The notes below the pieces were generated by a model, which worked only from the letters and a program-made list of their open reading frames with translations, did not search any database and was not told where the DNA came from. Both the position numbers and the translations under genes were made by a program. DNA of 64,000 bases from NCBI RefSeq assembly GCF_000238095.2, contig NZ_JH815225.1:62001-126000 (forward strand), read 5' to 3'. Shown here piece by piece: positions 35,930 through 44,621 of this stretch. Position 1 is the first letter of the stretch, and each line of letters starts with the position of its first letter. This DNA comes from Peptoanaerobacter stomatis (GTDB lineage: Bacteria; Bacillota; Clostridia; Peptostreptococcales; Filifactoraceae).

Positions 35930-36925
35930 ATGATTAAAAAATATTATGATAAAGATTGTAATTTGGATTTATTGAAAGATAAAAAAGTAGCTATAATAGG
36001 ATATGGCAGTCAAGGGCATGCTCACGCTTTGAACTTAAAAGAAAGTGGAGTAAATGTGATAGTAGGACTTAAAGAAGGTAGCAAATCTGTAGAAATTGCA
36101 AAATCTCAAGGTCTTACAGTTATGAATGTACATGACGCTGCAAAAGCAGCGGATATAGTAATGATGCTCGTGCCTGATGAAATATCTGCAGACATCTATA
36201 ACGAACAGGTAGCACCTCATATGAAAAAAGGTGATGTACTTATGTATGCACACGGTTTTAACATCTATTATAATCTTGTAATACCAAGCGAAGACATAGA
36301 TGTAATAATGGTAGCTCCGAAAGGACCGGGACATACTGTAAGAAGTCAATATCAAATAGGACAAGGAGTACCGTCACTTATAGCCATATATCAGGATAAA
36401 TCAGGTAAAGCAAAAGACTATGCACTTGCGTATGCGTCAGGAATAGGAGCAGGAAGAGCCGGTATACTTGAAACTACATTCAGACAGGAAACTGAAACTG
36501 ACTTGTTCGGTGAACAGGCTGTGCTTTGTGGAGGAGTAACAGAGCTTATGAAAGCGGGATTTGAAACTCTTGTAGAAGCGGGATATGAACCGGAGATGGC
36601 ATATTTTGAGTGTATACATGAGATGAAACTGATAGTGGATTTGATAGTGGAAGGTGGATTCTCTAATATGAGAAATTCAATATCAAATACTGCTGAATAT
36701 GGTGACTACACTGCCGGAAAGAGAATAATCGGAGATCAAACGAGAAAAGCTATGAAGGAAATATTGTCAGACATACAAGATGGTACATTTGCAAGCAACT
36801 TTATGACTGAATTCTCATCAGGAAGAAAGACAAGATTCCTTTCAACAAGGAGAAAAGAAGCTGAGCATAAATTAGAAGAAGTAGGTAAGGAACTTCGTTC
36901 AATGATGAATTGGTTGAAAAAATAA
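35930..36925 (+). CDS. ilvC: Ketol-acid reductoisomerase (class I)
   Basis: NADPH- and Mg-dependent second step of branched-chain amino-acid synthesis. The 331 residues include the nucleotide loop [34 protein letters not shown], and the acidic metal site [16 protein letters not shown]. Length marks class I. The ATG at 35930 was chosen over 35921 because AAAAGGA is then 8 bases upstream and the N-terminus matches the usual [10 protein letters not shown] start. An aminotransferase follows 63 bases later. Confidence 0.97.
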   Translation: MIKKYYDKDCNLDLLKDKKVAIIGYGSQGHAHALNLKESGVNVIVGLKEGSKSVEIAKSQGLTVMNVHDAAKAADIVMMLVPDEISADIYNEQVAPHMKKGDVLMYAHGFNIYYNLVIPSEDIDVIMVAPKGPGHTVRSQYQIGQGVPSLIAIYQDKSGKAKDYALAYASGIGAGRAGILETTFRQETETDLFGEQAVLCGGVTELMKAGFETLVEAGYEPEMAYFECIHEMKLIVDLIVEGGFSNMRNSISNTAEYGDYTAGKRIIGDQTRKAMKEILSDIQDGTFASNFMTEFSSGRKTRFLSTRRKEAEHKLEEVGKELRSMMNWLKK

Positions 36926-36988
36926 AATGATGCTCAGAGACAATCCTGTACGCTGATATAATATTAGTATTGTAAAAAAGAGGATGTT

Positions 36989-38134
36989 ATGAAAAATTTT
37001 ATTGCGAAAAAATATCAAAAAATAAGAGATAACGCATTTTCAACAAATGAACAGATAAATTACGACGATATCATAGATTTTTCCATAGGAGATATTGACT
37101 TTACTACAGATATGGAGATTATAAACAGTGCATTTGAAGATGCAAAAAAAGGTTATACTAGCTATACAGAGTCATCAGGCTTAGTAGAGCTTAGAGATGA
37201 AATATGTAAGTATCAAAAAGAGGAATACGGTCTTGACATAACAAACGATGAAGTATTTGTCAGCACCTCAGCCTGTCATGCTATGTATCTTGCCATGAGT
37301 TGTATAATAGACGAGGGAGATGAGGTAATCATACCTACACCACATTTTTCTATCTATGATTTTTGTATAGAGTCCAAGGGAGGCAAGGTAGTGTATCTGC
37401 CGACTTATGAAGAAGAGGACTTTGGCATAGATGTACAGAGATTGGAAGATTTGATAAATCCAAAGACAAAGGCACTCATCATAAACACGCCGAATAACCC
37501 TACAGGTACCTGCCTTAGTAAAGAAAATCTTGAAGACATAGCAAAGATAGTGCAAAAATACGATATTTTGGTAGTTGCTGATGATATATACACGCTTTTA
37601 AGTTTTCAGAACCCTTTTATTCCGATAGCTTCTGTCAAAAATATGAAGGATAGAGTAATAACTATTAGAAGTTTTTCTAAAGACTTTGCAATGACAGGTT
37701 GGAGGATAGGATATATAATAGCTTCTAAGGAATATATAAGAGTGGTAAAAGCGATAAATGACAATATAATATATTCAGCTCCTTCAATATCACAAAGAGC
37801 TGCACTGCATGCACTGAGAAGCAGAAAGAAAATACAGGAGTTTATAAAAAAAGAATTTGAAGATAGGTTGAATCTGGCATATGAAAAAATATCTCGAATA
37901 CCTAAACTCAAGGTCTTGCCTGTAAAAGGTACTTTTTATATGTTTGTAAATATCAAGTCGACAGGGATGAGCTGTGAAGAGTTTTGCGAGGAAGCGAAAG
38001 AAAAATATCACATACTTATGATACCTGGAACTGCATTCGGAGAATATGGGCAAGGTTATGTAAGACTTGCGATGACGCTTCCTAAAGATAAGATACAAGA
38101 GGCGTTTGACAGGATAGAAAAATGGCTTAAATGA
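36989..38134 (+). CDS. Class I/II PLP-dependent aminotransferase
   Basis: The 381 residues show the fold-type I features: TPNNPTGTCLSKENL, the Asp-x-x-Tyr of ADDIYTLL, the PLP lysine in RSFSKDFAMTGWRIGY, and a C-terminal YVRLAMTLP. It resembles aspartate/aromatic aminotransferases. Its position right after ilvC, on the same strand with GAGG before ATG, suggests use in transaminating branched-chain keto acids or in supplying glutamate, but substrate cannot be decided from sequence. Confidence 0.88.
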   Translation: MKNFIAKKYQKIRDNAFSTNEQINYDDIIDFSIGDIDFTTDMEIINSAFEDAKKGYTSYTESSGLVELRDEICKYQKEEYGLDITNDEVFVSTSACHAMYLAMSCIIDEGDEVIIPTPHFSIYDFCIESKGGKVVYLPTYEEEDFGIDVQRLEDLINPKTKALIINTPNNPTGTCLSKENLEDIAKIVQKYDILVVADDIYTLLSFQNPFIPIASVKNMKDRVITIRSFSKDFAMTGWRIGYIIASKEYIRVVKAINDNIIYSAPSISQRAALHALRSRKKIQEFIKKEFEDRLNLAYEKISRIPKLKVLPVKGTFYMFVNIKSTGMSCEEFCEEAKEKYHILMIPGTAFGEYGQGYVRLAMTLPKDKIQEAFDRIEKWLK

Positions 38135-38330
38135 TTTCAAAATAAAGTCAGTCCATATAGATTTTTGACTAATTATCAAAAAAACTAATAAATCCAAGAA
38201 AATAAATCCCGGAAAAATATAAATTTTTATCATATAATTTACAAATGCTTATATAATATTGTAAGCAAAAATAAATTTAAGACAAGCTTCCATTTTACAA
38301 TTTAACAAGTGGAGTTAAGTTTTTAACTTT

Positions 38331-38355
38331 ACAAAATAGAAAATATGAAATTTTA
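38331..38355 (+). repeat. 25-base direct repeat, left copy
   Basis: Begins ACAAAATAGAAAATATG and ends AAATTTTA; identical over 25 bases to 39525-39549 across the insertion sequence. The preceding stretch 38135-38330 is AT-rich and shows nothing recognisable. Confidence 0.8.
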
Positions 38356-38456
38356 TGTTATGCTACAATAGATTTGTGACAAAAAAGTATAAAAAAAGAA
38401 AGCCAACTGATATAATAAGATTTGGAAAAAATAAAAATCAGTAAAGAGGCTTTCTT

Positions 38457-39407
38457 ATGAATAAAAGTATAACAGAAGGAATGAAAAGACGCAAGCAAAT
38501 AATAGAATATGCAATAAAAGAAAAAAATAATGCAAAAGCAGCAAGAAAATACCATGTAACAAGACAGTATGTACATTATTGGATGAAAAGATATGATGGA
38601 ACAATAGAATCATTAAGAAAAGAGTCAACAAAACCAAAAAGCCATCCAAAAGAGCACACAGCAGAAGAACAAGAAAAGATAAAACATTGCTATAGATATC
38701 ATAAGCATGAAGGGTTAGCACAAGTATACAGAAAGTTACAAGAAAAAGGATATACAAGATGCTATGATTCAATGACAAGACAGATAAAAAAATTAAAATT
38801 AAAAACTATACAAGAAAAAAAAGAAATTAGAAAAAAGAAGAAAGAAAAGAAAGTAAGCAAAGTAACAAGACCAGGAGAGCAAGTACAAGTAGATATAAAA
38901 TATGTACCGTTAGAATGCATAGGATTTAAAAGTGAAGTAGACAGATATTATCAAATAACAGGTATAGATGTATATACAAGAAAAAGAATATTGAAGCTTG
39001 TAAAAGAAAAAAGCACATACGAAACAAGTAATTACTTAAATACATTAGAAAAAGAAATGGGATTTAAAATAGAGCAAATACAAACAGATAATGGATTAGA
39101 ATTTACAAATGAGCAAGACAGAACAAATAAAAAAAGTAGATTTCAAAAAACATTAGAAGAATTAGGTATAGAGCATAAACTAACAGCCGCATACAGTCCG
39201 TGGCAAAATGGGTATGTAGAAAGAAGTCATAGAGAAGATAGTGAGAAATTTTATGCAAATAGAAGATTCAAGAGCGAAGAAGAGATGTATAAGAGTTTTG
39301 AAAGATATGCAAAAAGGCAAAACAATATAGCGAAGAAAGTTTTGAAATTCAAAACTGCAAATGAAATGTTAGAAGATTATATAGAAAAAGAAAAAGCGAG
39401 AGTGTGA
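38457..39407 (+). CDS. DDE transposase with integrase core
   Basis: The 316 residues start with a helix-turn-helix (KAARKYHVTRQYVHYWMKRY), continue with a second DNA-binding segment and a Lys-rich linker, then an rve integrase core. The catalytic triad is visible: Asp in VQVDIKYVP, Asp in QTDNGLEF, Glu in NGYVERSHREDSE. Single-frame length and arrangement fit IS481-like elements. The gene appears intact. A GAGG site lies upstream of the ATG. Confidence 0.9.
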   Translation: MNKSITEGMKRRKQIIEYAIKEKNNAKAARKYHVTRQYVHYWMKRYDGTIESLRKESTKPKSHPKEHTAEEQEKIKHCYRYHKHEGLAQVYRKLQEKGYTRCYDSMTRQIKKLKLKTIQEKKEIRKKKKEKKVSKVTRPGEQVQVDIKYVPLECIGFKSEVDRYYQITGIDVYTRKRILKLVKEKSTYETSNYLNTLEKEMGFKIEQIQTDNGLEFTNEQDRTNKKSRFQKTLEELGIEHKLTAAYSPWQNGYVERSHREDSEKFYANRRFKSEEEMYKSFERYAKRQNNIAKKVLKFKTANEMLEDYIEKEKARV

Positions 39408-39416
39408 TTTAGAAAA

Positions 39417-39457
39417 TTTTTAACAATATATGGGGTTACCCGCATATATTGTTAAAA
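39417..39457 (+). terminator. Palindromic hairpin after the transposase
   Basis: TTTTTAACAATATATG (39417-39432) pairs with CATATATTGTTAAAAA, with an inner GGG-TTA-CCC. It would stop transcription on either strand or fold mRNA reading in or out of the element. Confidence 0.6.
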
Positions 39458-39524
39458 AAATATGATATACAATAATCAAAATTATATTATAGGCTTTGTG
39501 TCAAAAATGTTTGACTTTTTTACA

Positions 39525-39549
39525 ACAAAATAGAAAATATGAAATTTTA
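39525..39549 (+). repeat. 25-base direct repeat, right copy
   Basis: Identical to 38331-38355. It directly abuts the proposed right end of the insertion sequence and ends four bases before the -35 box of rplS. Confidence 0.8.
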
Positions 39550-39553
39550 GATA

Positions 39554-39582
39554 TTGACAAAATAACTATTTTACTATATAAT
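39554..39582 (+). promoter_or_regulatory. Promoter of rplS
   Basis: TTGACA (39554-39559) and TATAAT (39577-39582) with 17-base spacing, just downstream of the insertion sequence. It allows rplS to be expressed independently of anything upstream. Confidence 0.85.
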
Positions 39583-39589
39583 GTCGTAG

Positions 39590-39652
39590 TTAATTGTAAT
39601 TCGTATGTTCCGCTGATAGCAACATTTATTAAGAACATATTTGTTAGGGAGG
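39590..39652 (+). promoter_or_regulatory. Candidate ribosomal protein L19 leader
   Basis: Between promoter and rplS lies ATTCGTATGTTCCGCTGATA followed by GAACAT, so ATGTTC (39604-39609) can pair with GAACAT (39634-39639). This recalls the L19 leader of Firmicutes, in which ATGTTCCGCTGA is a remembered conserved segment. Likely autoregulatory RNA; identification is from memory. Confidence 0.5.
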
Positions 39653-39658
39653 AAAACC

Positions 39659-40009
39659 ATGGAAAAAATAAGAGAAATCGAAAAAAGGCAACTTAAAGCC
39701 GACCTACCTTCTTTTGGTGCAGGAGATACTGTAAAAGTACACATAAGAGTAAAAGAAGGAAAAAGAGAAAGAATACAGATATTTGAAGGCGTTGTAATCA
39801 AAAGACAAAATGGAGGAATAAGAGAAACTTTCACTGTAAGAAAAATATCTTTCGGTGTAGGAGTAGAAAAAATATTCCCAGTACACTCTCCTTCAGTAGA
39901 AAAAATTGAAGTTACAAGAAAAGGTAAAGTAAGAAGAGCTAAGATTAACTACTTAAGACAAAGAACAGGTAAGGCTGCAAAAGTTAAAGAAGCAATAACA
40001 AAAAGATAG
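39659..40009 (+). CDS. rplS: 50S ribosomal protein L19
   Basis: L19 lies at the 30S-50S interface. The 116 residues include [34 protein letters not shown] and [18 protein letters not shown], all standard. ATG 39659 is chosen for the GGGAGG site 7 bases upstream; an in-frame ATG/TTG farther up is not credible. In most bacteria rplS follows trmD; here an insertion sequence and its own promoter precede it instead. Confidence 0.97.
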   Translation: MEKIREIEKRQLKADLPSFGAGDTVKVHIRVKEGKRERIQIFEGVVIKRQNGGIRETFTVRKISFGVGVEKIFPVHSPSVEKIEVTRKGKVRRAKINYLRQRTGKAAKVKEAITKR

Positions 40010-40018
40010 TAAAATGAT

Positions 40019-40047
40019 AAGGCTACCGTATTATTCGGTAGCTTTTT
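40019..40047 (+). terminator. Intrinsic terminator after rplS
   Basis: GCTACCG (40022-40028) pairs with CGGTAGC (40036-40042), preceded by AAG and followed by TTTTT. Confidence 0.88.
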
Positions 40048-40093
40048 AAAATTATCCATATAAATTGGATTATTATTAAATAGGGATAGAGAA

Positions 40094-40951
40094 ATGGAAG
40101 AAAAAAATAGTATTAATTGGTATCCTGGACATATGAAAAAAACAAGAGAAGAGATAATAAAAAATATCAAACTTGTAAATCTTGTAGTGGAAATTGTTGA
40201 TGCCAGAGCACCGATAAGCAGTAAAAATCCGGATATAGACAGCATGATAAACGGTAAGAGCAAATTAGTTGTACTTACAAAAAAAGACCTTGCAGACGAA
40301 GAAGATATGGGGAAATTCATATCATATTATAAAGAAAAAGGAATAAAAAGCGTTGCTATAAATTCTACAAAAAAGACGGGAATTTCACCGCTTATTAATA
40401 TCTTAGAGCAGATAAAGGAAGAAAATTATCAAAAAAACAAAGCAAAAGGTATAATAAAAAAGCCACTCAGAATAATGATAGTAGGTATACCTAATGTAGG
40501 AAAATCAACTCTTATAAATCAGATAATAGGTAAGAAAAGTGCCAAGACTGGAAATACACCTGGTATTACAAAATCACAACAATGGTTGAAAATAAAAGGT
40601 GATATAGAATTACTTGACACTCCGGGAATATTATGGCCAAAGATAGAAGACAAAATTACAGCACAAAAATTGGCTTTTTTAGGAAGTATAAGAGATCAAG
40701 TAATAGAAATAGAAGACATATACTATGAATTTATAAAATTTTTGATAGAAAACAAAAAACAAAAAAACTTGTTTGAAGAATTCGAGATAAATTTTGATGA
40801 AACTGATTTTGAAAAAATATCTGAAATTATAGCAAAAAAAAGAGGCGTTTTACTAAAAAATAATGAAGTGGATTATTTCATATTGGCAAACATTGTGCTA
40901 AATGAGTTTAGAAATGGAAAATACGGAAAAATACAATTAGATGAGATATAA
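40094..40951 (+). CDS. rbgA: Ribosome biogenesis GTPase RbgA (YlqF)
   Basis: RbgA is a circularly permuted GTPase needed for late 50S assembly. The 285 residues begin INWYPGHMKKTREE, then show the permuted G motifs: G4 LTKKDLAD, G1 GIPNVGKSTLIN, G2 around TPGITKSQQ, G3 LDTPGIL. The C-terminal helical domain is present. Length is normal. It lies next to rplS, as in Bacillus. TAGGGA precedes ATG. Confidence 0.96.
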   Translation: MEEKNSINWYPGHMKKTREEIIKNIKLVNLVVEIVDARAPISSKNPDIDSMINGKSKLVVLTKKDLADEEDMGKFISYYKEKGIKSVAINSTKKTGISPLINILEQIKEENYQKNKAKGIIKKPLRIMIVGIPNVGKSTLINQIIGKKSAKTGNTPGITKSQQWLKIKGDIELLDTPGILWPKIEDKITAQKLAFLGSIRDQVIEIEDIYYEFIKFLIENKKQKNLFEEFEINFDETDFEKISEIIAKKRGVLLKNNEVDYFILANIVLNEFRNGKYGKIQLDEI

Positions 40952-41034
40952 AATTCTTAATAAAAGTATAATGTAGATTATAAGAGAAATTTTAATAAAA
41001 TATAAAATCTGATAAAAATATAAAGATTTTTTGC

Positions 41035-41063
41035 TTGACACTTTGATATTATTGTTGTAAAAT
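41035..41063 (+). promoter_or_regulatory. Promoter of the rpmG-secE-nusG-rplK operon
   Basis: TTGACA (41035-41040) and TAAAAT (41058-41063) spaced 17 bases, 84 bases upstream of rpmG. Confidence 0.75.
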
Positions 41064-41147
41064 CTATTGGTAATGTTTATACACCAAACCAATCTATTTT
41101 ATATTAATGCTCCTTCTGATTTAGGAATTTTAGGAGGTGGATGAATA

Positions 41148-41297
41148 ATGAGAGTAAGAGTAACATTAGCTTGTCAAGAATGCAAAAACAGAAATTACAA
41201 TACAACTAAAAATAAAAAAAATGATCCGGATAGGATAGAACTTGAAAAATATTGTAAATTCTGCAAGAAACACACTGTTCACAAAGAAACTAAATAA
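41148..41297 (+). CDS. rpmG: 50S ribosomal protein L33
   Basis: A 49-residue zinc-type L33: [18 protein letters not shown], then [15 protein letters not shown]. The two CxxC pairs that bind zinc are intact. Sequence and length fit the family, and position before secE-nusG is the usual one. TTAGGAGGTGG lies upstream of ATG. Too short for many gene finders. Confidence 0.96.
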   Translation: MRVRVTLACQECKNRNYNTTKNKKNDPDRIELEKYCKFCKKHTVHKETK

Positions 41298-41315
41298 TGA
41301 AAAGGGTGTGATGAA

Positions 41316-41567
41316 TTGGCAGAGCAAAATAAACAAAATTCTGGCAAAGGCACAAACCAAGCTGCAAGCCATGAACAAAAAAGAAAAACTTTAGGTCAAG
41401 CAATAAATGATACAAGAGTAGAACTTAGAAAAGTTCATTGGCCTAAAAAAACTGAACTTCAAAAATATACCGTAGTAGTAATCGCCACAGTTGCATTTTT
41501 TAGTGTAGCGATATATGCTATTGATTCAGGACTCGGTTTTGTAATATCAAAACTTGTTGTTAGGTAA
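41316..41567 (+). CDS. secE: Protein translocase subunit SecE
   Basis: SecE is the small essential clamp of the SecYEG channel. The 83 residues have an extended polar N-terminus, the conserved amphipathic VELRKVHWPKKTELQKYT, and a single C-terminal membrane helix. The start is TTG with AAAGGGTG upstream; an ATG five bases earlier is in another frame. nusG follows by 15 bases. Confidence 0.95.
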   Translation: MAEQNKQNSGKGTNQAASHEQKRKTLGQAINDTRVELRKVHWPKKTELQKYTVVVIATVAFFSVAIYAIDSGLGFVISKLVVR

Positions 41568-41582
41568 GAGAGGATTTTATCT

Positions 41583-42119
41583 ATGTTGGAAAAAGAAGAA
41601 ATGCTTTGGTATGTAGTGCATACATACTCAGGCTATGAAAACAAAGTTAAGACTTCACTCGAAAAAACAATAGAAAATTTGGGAATGCACGAGTATATAC
41701 AAAAAGTAGTTATACCTGAAGAAAGCGTAGTGGAAAATAAAAATGGTGTAGAAAAAGTCAGAAAAAGAAAAATATTTCCGGGATATGTACTAATAAAAAT
41801 GGTAGTAACTGATGATTCTTGGTATTTGGTTAGAAATACTAAGGGAGTTACAGGATTTGTCGGTACTAATTCAAAACCTATACCTCTAACACCTGATGAA
41901 GTTATCAAGATGAGACTTGAAGATGAACAGACGGTTATAGAGGAAGTTGATTTAGAAGTAGGCGATAAAATTACTATAATAGGTGGACCATTTGCAGATA
42001 GAGAAGCAGTTATAACACATATTTTTATGGACAAGAGATTAGTCAAAGCTCAAATAATGATGTTTGGCAAAGAAACTGTTATGGAACTTGAATTTTCTCA
42101 AATAAAGAAACTATCTTAA
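41583..42119 (+). CDS. nusG: Transcription termination/antitermination protein NusG
   Basis: NusG binds RNA polymerase and links it to the ribosome. The 178 residues show the NGN domain (WYVVHTYSGYENKVKTSLE, then RKRKIFPGYVLIKM and NTKGVTGFVG) and the KOW domain (VGDKITIIGGPFADREAVI). Length is normal. GAGAGGA precedes ATG. It is 28 bases before rplK in the universal order. Confidence 0.97.
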   Translation: MLEKEEMLWYVVHTYSGYENKVKTSLEKTIENLGMHEYIQKVVIPEESVVENKNGVEKVRKRKIFPGYVLIKMVVTDDSWYLVRNTKGVTGFVGTNSKPIPLTPDEVIKMRLEDEQTVIEEVDLEVGDKITIIGGPFADREAVITHIFMDKRLVKAQIMMFGKETVMELEFSQIKKLS

Positions 42120-42147
42120 AGGAAATGTTGAATAAGGAGGTGTAGAT

Positions 42148-42573
42148 ATGGCAAAAAAAGTTATAGGACAAATAAAATTGCAGATACCTGCAGGAAAGGC
42201 TACTCCTGCGCCACCGGTTGGTCCAGCTTTAGGACAACATGGTGTTAATATAATGGGATTTTGTAAAGAATTCAATGCTAAGACAGCTGATCAAGCAGGA
42301 TTAATAATACCTGTTGTTATTTCAGTTTATCAAGACAGGTCTTTCAGCTTCATTACAAAGACTCCTCCGGCAGCAGTTTTAATAAAAAAAGCTTGTAAAA
42401 TAGAATCAGGTTCAGGAGAACCTAACAGAAAAAAAGTTGCAAAATTGACAAAAGCACAATTAAAAGAAATCGCTGAGTTGAAATTGCCTGATTTGAATGC
42501 TGCAAGTGTTGAAGCTGCAATGAGTATGATAGCCGGAACAGCAAGAAGTATGGGTGTAACAGTAGAAGACTAG
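42148..42573 (+). CDS. rplK: 50S ribosomal protein L11
   Basis: L11 forms the GTPase-associated centre with L10 and L12. The 141 residues include [20 protein letters not shown], the flexible proline-rich N-domain, and the RNA-binding C-domain ending in [14 protein letters not shown]. Length is exactly typical. AAGGAGGTG lies upstream of ATG. Confidence 0.98.
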   Translation: MAKKVIGQIKLQIPAGKATPAPPVGPALGQHGVNIMGFCKEFNAKTADQAGLIIPVVISVYQDRSFSFITKTPPAAVLIKKACKIESGSGEPNRKKVAKLTKAQLKEIAELKLPDLNAASVEAAMSMIAGTARSMGVTVED

Positions 42574-42635
42574 TATTATTTATATAGATTGGTGGGAGGC
42601 ATTAAATTACCGTTAAAACCACAAGGAGGAAACCA

Positions 42636-43334
42636 ATGGCTAAAAAAGGCAAAAAGTATCAAGACGCTTTGAAAAAATATGATGTAAAAAACTTTTATGA
42701 CGCATCTGAAGCCTTAGGTATAGTGTGTGACGTTGCAACTGCAAAATTTGATGAATCAGTAGAAGTTCATATAAAACTTGGAGTTGATTCAAGACACGCT
42801 GACCAACAGGTTAGAGGAGCGGTTGTATTACCACATGGAACTGGAAAAACTAAAAGAGTTTTAGTTTTTGCAAAAGGAGAAAAAGCAAAAGAGGCTGAAA
42901 CAGCAGGAGCGGATTTTGTAGGTGCAGAAGAATTAGTTCAAAAAATTCAAGGAGAGAATTGGTTTGACTTTGATATAGTAGTTGCAACACCTGATATGAT
43001 GGGTGTAGTAGGTAGATTAGGTAGAGTTCTTGGACCTAAAGGACTTATGCCGAATCCAAAATCAGGAACAGTAACATTTGACATAGAAAAAGCTATATCA
43101 GAAATCAAAGCCGGTAAAGTTGAATATAGATTAGATAAGACTAATATAATGCACGTTTCAATAGGAAAAGTTTCATTTGGAAAAGAAAAGCTGTTTGATA
43201 ACTTTAAAACTCTACTTGATGCAGTAGTAAAAGCAAAACCGGCATCATCAAAAGGACAATATTTAAAGAGTGTAACAACTGCAAGTACAATGGGTCCTGG
43301 AGTTAAAATAAATTCTTTAAGAATAAATGATTAG
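42636..43334 (+). CDS. rplA: 50S ribosomal protein L1
   Basis: L1 forms the stalk at the tRNA exit side and often represses its own operon. The 232 residues contain [20 protein letters not shown], the signature [20 protein letters not shown] and the closing [11 protein letters not shown]. Length is normal. CAAGGAGGAAACC precedes ATG. It follows rplK by 62 bases and is separated from rplJ by an L10 leader. Confidence 0.98.
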   Translation: MAKKGKKYQDALKKYDVKNFYDASEALGIVCDVATAKFDESVEVHIKLGVDSRHADQQVRGAVVLPHGTGKTKRVLVFAKGEKAKEAETAGADFVGAEELVQKIQGENWFDFDIVVATPDMMGVVGRLGRVLGPKGLMPNPKSGTVTFDIEKAISEIKAGKVEYRLDKTNIMHVSIGKVSFGKEKLFDNFKTLLDAVVKAKPASSKGQYLKSVTTASTMGPGVKINSLRIND

Positions 43335-43350
43335 TAAGTTACAATTAAAT

Positions 43351-43480
43351 ATCGTACCATAGACAGTAGGAGCGTATGCTTAAAAAATAATCCTACTTAG
43401 GTAATATAAAAATTTTTTAGCCTATTTTTGTCTATGTTATGATAATAATAGGTTTTTTATTTTATAAAAAGCCTATTTCT
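43351..43480 (+). promoter_or_regulatory. L10 leader with attenuator
   Basis: The classic ribosomal L10(L12)4-binding leader. CATAGACA (43358-43365) pairs with TGTCTATG (43429-43436); inside, GTAGGA (43366-43371) pairs with TCCTAC (43391-43396). Downstream, AATAGG (43447-43452) can pair either with the preceding CCTATT (antiterminator) or with CCTATT at 43472-43477 to form a terminator-like stem. Excess L10-L12 would reduce rplJL expression. Confidence 0.85.
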
Positions 43481-43508
43481 TGAGATATATTATAAGGAGG
43501 TGCAATTA

Positions 43509-44021
43509 ATGGGAAAAAAAGCTATAGTGCTAAAAGAGCAGATAGTTGAAAGCATAGCTGAAAAGATTAAAAATTCTCAATCATGTGTAGTTATAGATTA
43601 CAAAGGATTGACTGTAGAAGAAGATACAGAACTAAGAAAAAAATTCAGAGAAGCTAATGTTGAATACAAAGTGTATAAAAACACAATGGTGAGAAGAGCT
43701 GCTGAAAAAGTAGGCAATATGGAAAAATTTGACGATGTTAATTTAGTCGGACCGAATGCATTTGCATTTGGAGTAGATGATGCTATAATGCCTGCTAAAA
43801 TAGCAAAAGATTTTGCAAAAACTCATCCTAAATTAGAGTTAAAAATGGCATATATAGAAGGTGAATTCTATGATGCACAAAGTCTTGACAAGGTTGCCAA
43901 TATACCTTCAAGAGAAGTTCTTATTGCAAAATTGCTTGGAAGCTTCAAAGCTCCAGTTTCAAACTTTGTATATATGCTTGATGCTTTATCAAAGAAAAAA
44001 GCAGAAGAAGAACAAGAATAA
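43509..44021 (+). CDS. rplJ: 50S ribosomal protein L10
   Basis: L10 anchors L7/L12 dimers on the ribosome. The 170 residues include VIDYKGLTVEEDTELRKKFR, VEYKVYKNTMVRRA and a C-terminal helix for L12 binding ending SKKKAEEEQE. ATG 43509 is taken because AAGGAGG lies 8 bases upstream; an upstream GTG overlaps that site. Preceded by its autoregulatory leader, followed by rplL after 120 bases. Confidence 0.97.
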   Translation: MGKKAIVLKEQIVESIAEKIKNSQSCVVIDYKGLTVEEDTELRKKFREANVEYKVYKNTMVRRAAEKVGNMEKFDDVNLVGPNAFAFGVDDAIMPAKIAKDFAKTHPKLELKMAYIEGEFYDAQSLDKVANIPSREVLIAKLLGSFKAPVSNFVYMLDALSKKKAEEEQE

Positions 44022-44141
44022 TATAATAAATGCATAGCTTAATAAATTGGCGTGTATTATTGTATAATGAGTTTAACAACTTAGTATTAAATTGAATGAT
44101 AGATTTATAAAAATAGAATATTAAACAATGGAGGAATAAAA

Positions 44142-44507
44142 ATGAACATAGAACAAATATTAGAAGCTATTGAAAATATGAAAGTTCTTGAATTAAATGA
44201 ACTTGTTAAAGCAGCAGAAGAAAAATTCGGAGTATCTGCATCAGCACCTGTAGTAGTTGGAGCAGTTGCAGGTGGAGCAGAAGCAGCAGAAGAAAAAACT
44301 GAATTTGATGTAATATTAGCAGATGCTGGAGCATCAAAAGTAGGAGTTATAAAAGTAGTTAGAGAAATAACAGGTCTTGGATTAAAAGATGCTAAAGATT
44401 TAGTTGATGGAGCACCAAAACCACTTAAAGAAGGAGTTTCTAAAGAAGAAGCTGACGATATAAAAGCTAAACTTGAAGCTGCAGGAGCAAAAGTAGAAGT
44501 TAAATAG
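44142..44507 (+). CDS. rplL: 50S ribosomal protein L7/L12
   Basis: The stalk protein that recruits translation factors. The 121 residues comprise an N-terminal dimerisation domain, an Ala-rich hinge and the C-domain with [20 protein letters not shown]. Length is normal. TGGAGG lies before ATG. It is followed by a strong terminator and a convergent gene rather than by rpoB. Confidence 0.98.
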   Translation: MNIEQILEAIENMKVLELNELVKAAEEKFGVSASAPVVVGAVAGGAEAAEEKTEFDVILADAGASKVGVIKVVREITGLGLKDAKDLVDGAPKPLKEGVSKEEADDIKAKLEAAGAKVEVK

Positions 44508-44514
44508 TTTATAT

Positions 44515-44550
44515 AAAAAAATACCGCTTTTTTAAAGCGGTATTTTTTTA
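44515..44550 (+). terminator. Intrinsic terminator after rplL
   Basis: AAAAAAATACCGCTTT (44515-44530) pairs with AAAGCGGTATTTTTTT (44534-44549). Very strong, ends the ribosomal operon. Confidence 0.95.
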
Positions 44551-44558
44551 TATAACTA

Positions 44559-44588
44559 AAACTCCCTCGCTATGATGCGAGGGAGTTT
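44559..44588 (-). terminator. Intrinsic terminator of the minus-strand secreted-protein gene
   Basis: A perfect 12-base-pair GC-rich stem (AAACTCCCTCGC with GCGAGGGAGTTT) and a six-base loop. On the minus strand it follows the gene at 44622 and continues TTTTAGTT. Confidence 0.85.
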
Positions 44589-44621
44589 AAAAAAGACTGA
44601 ACTGACGAATGCTTATATTTG

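Larger units (their letters stand above)
38375..39524 (+). mobile_element. Insertion sequence with rve-type transposase (IS481/IS3-like)
   Basis: About 1150 bases containing one transposase gene. Proposed ends begin TGTGACAAAAAAGTATAAA (38375) and, inverted from the right, TGTAAAAAAGTCAAACA (39524), similar but imperfect inverted repeats. A palindromic hairpin follows the transposase. A perfect 25-base direct repeat lies outside: 38331-38355 and 39525-39549, the right copy touching the element and the left copy 19 bases away. Exact ends are therefore uncertain. Confidence 0.7.
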
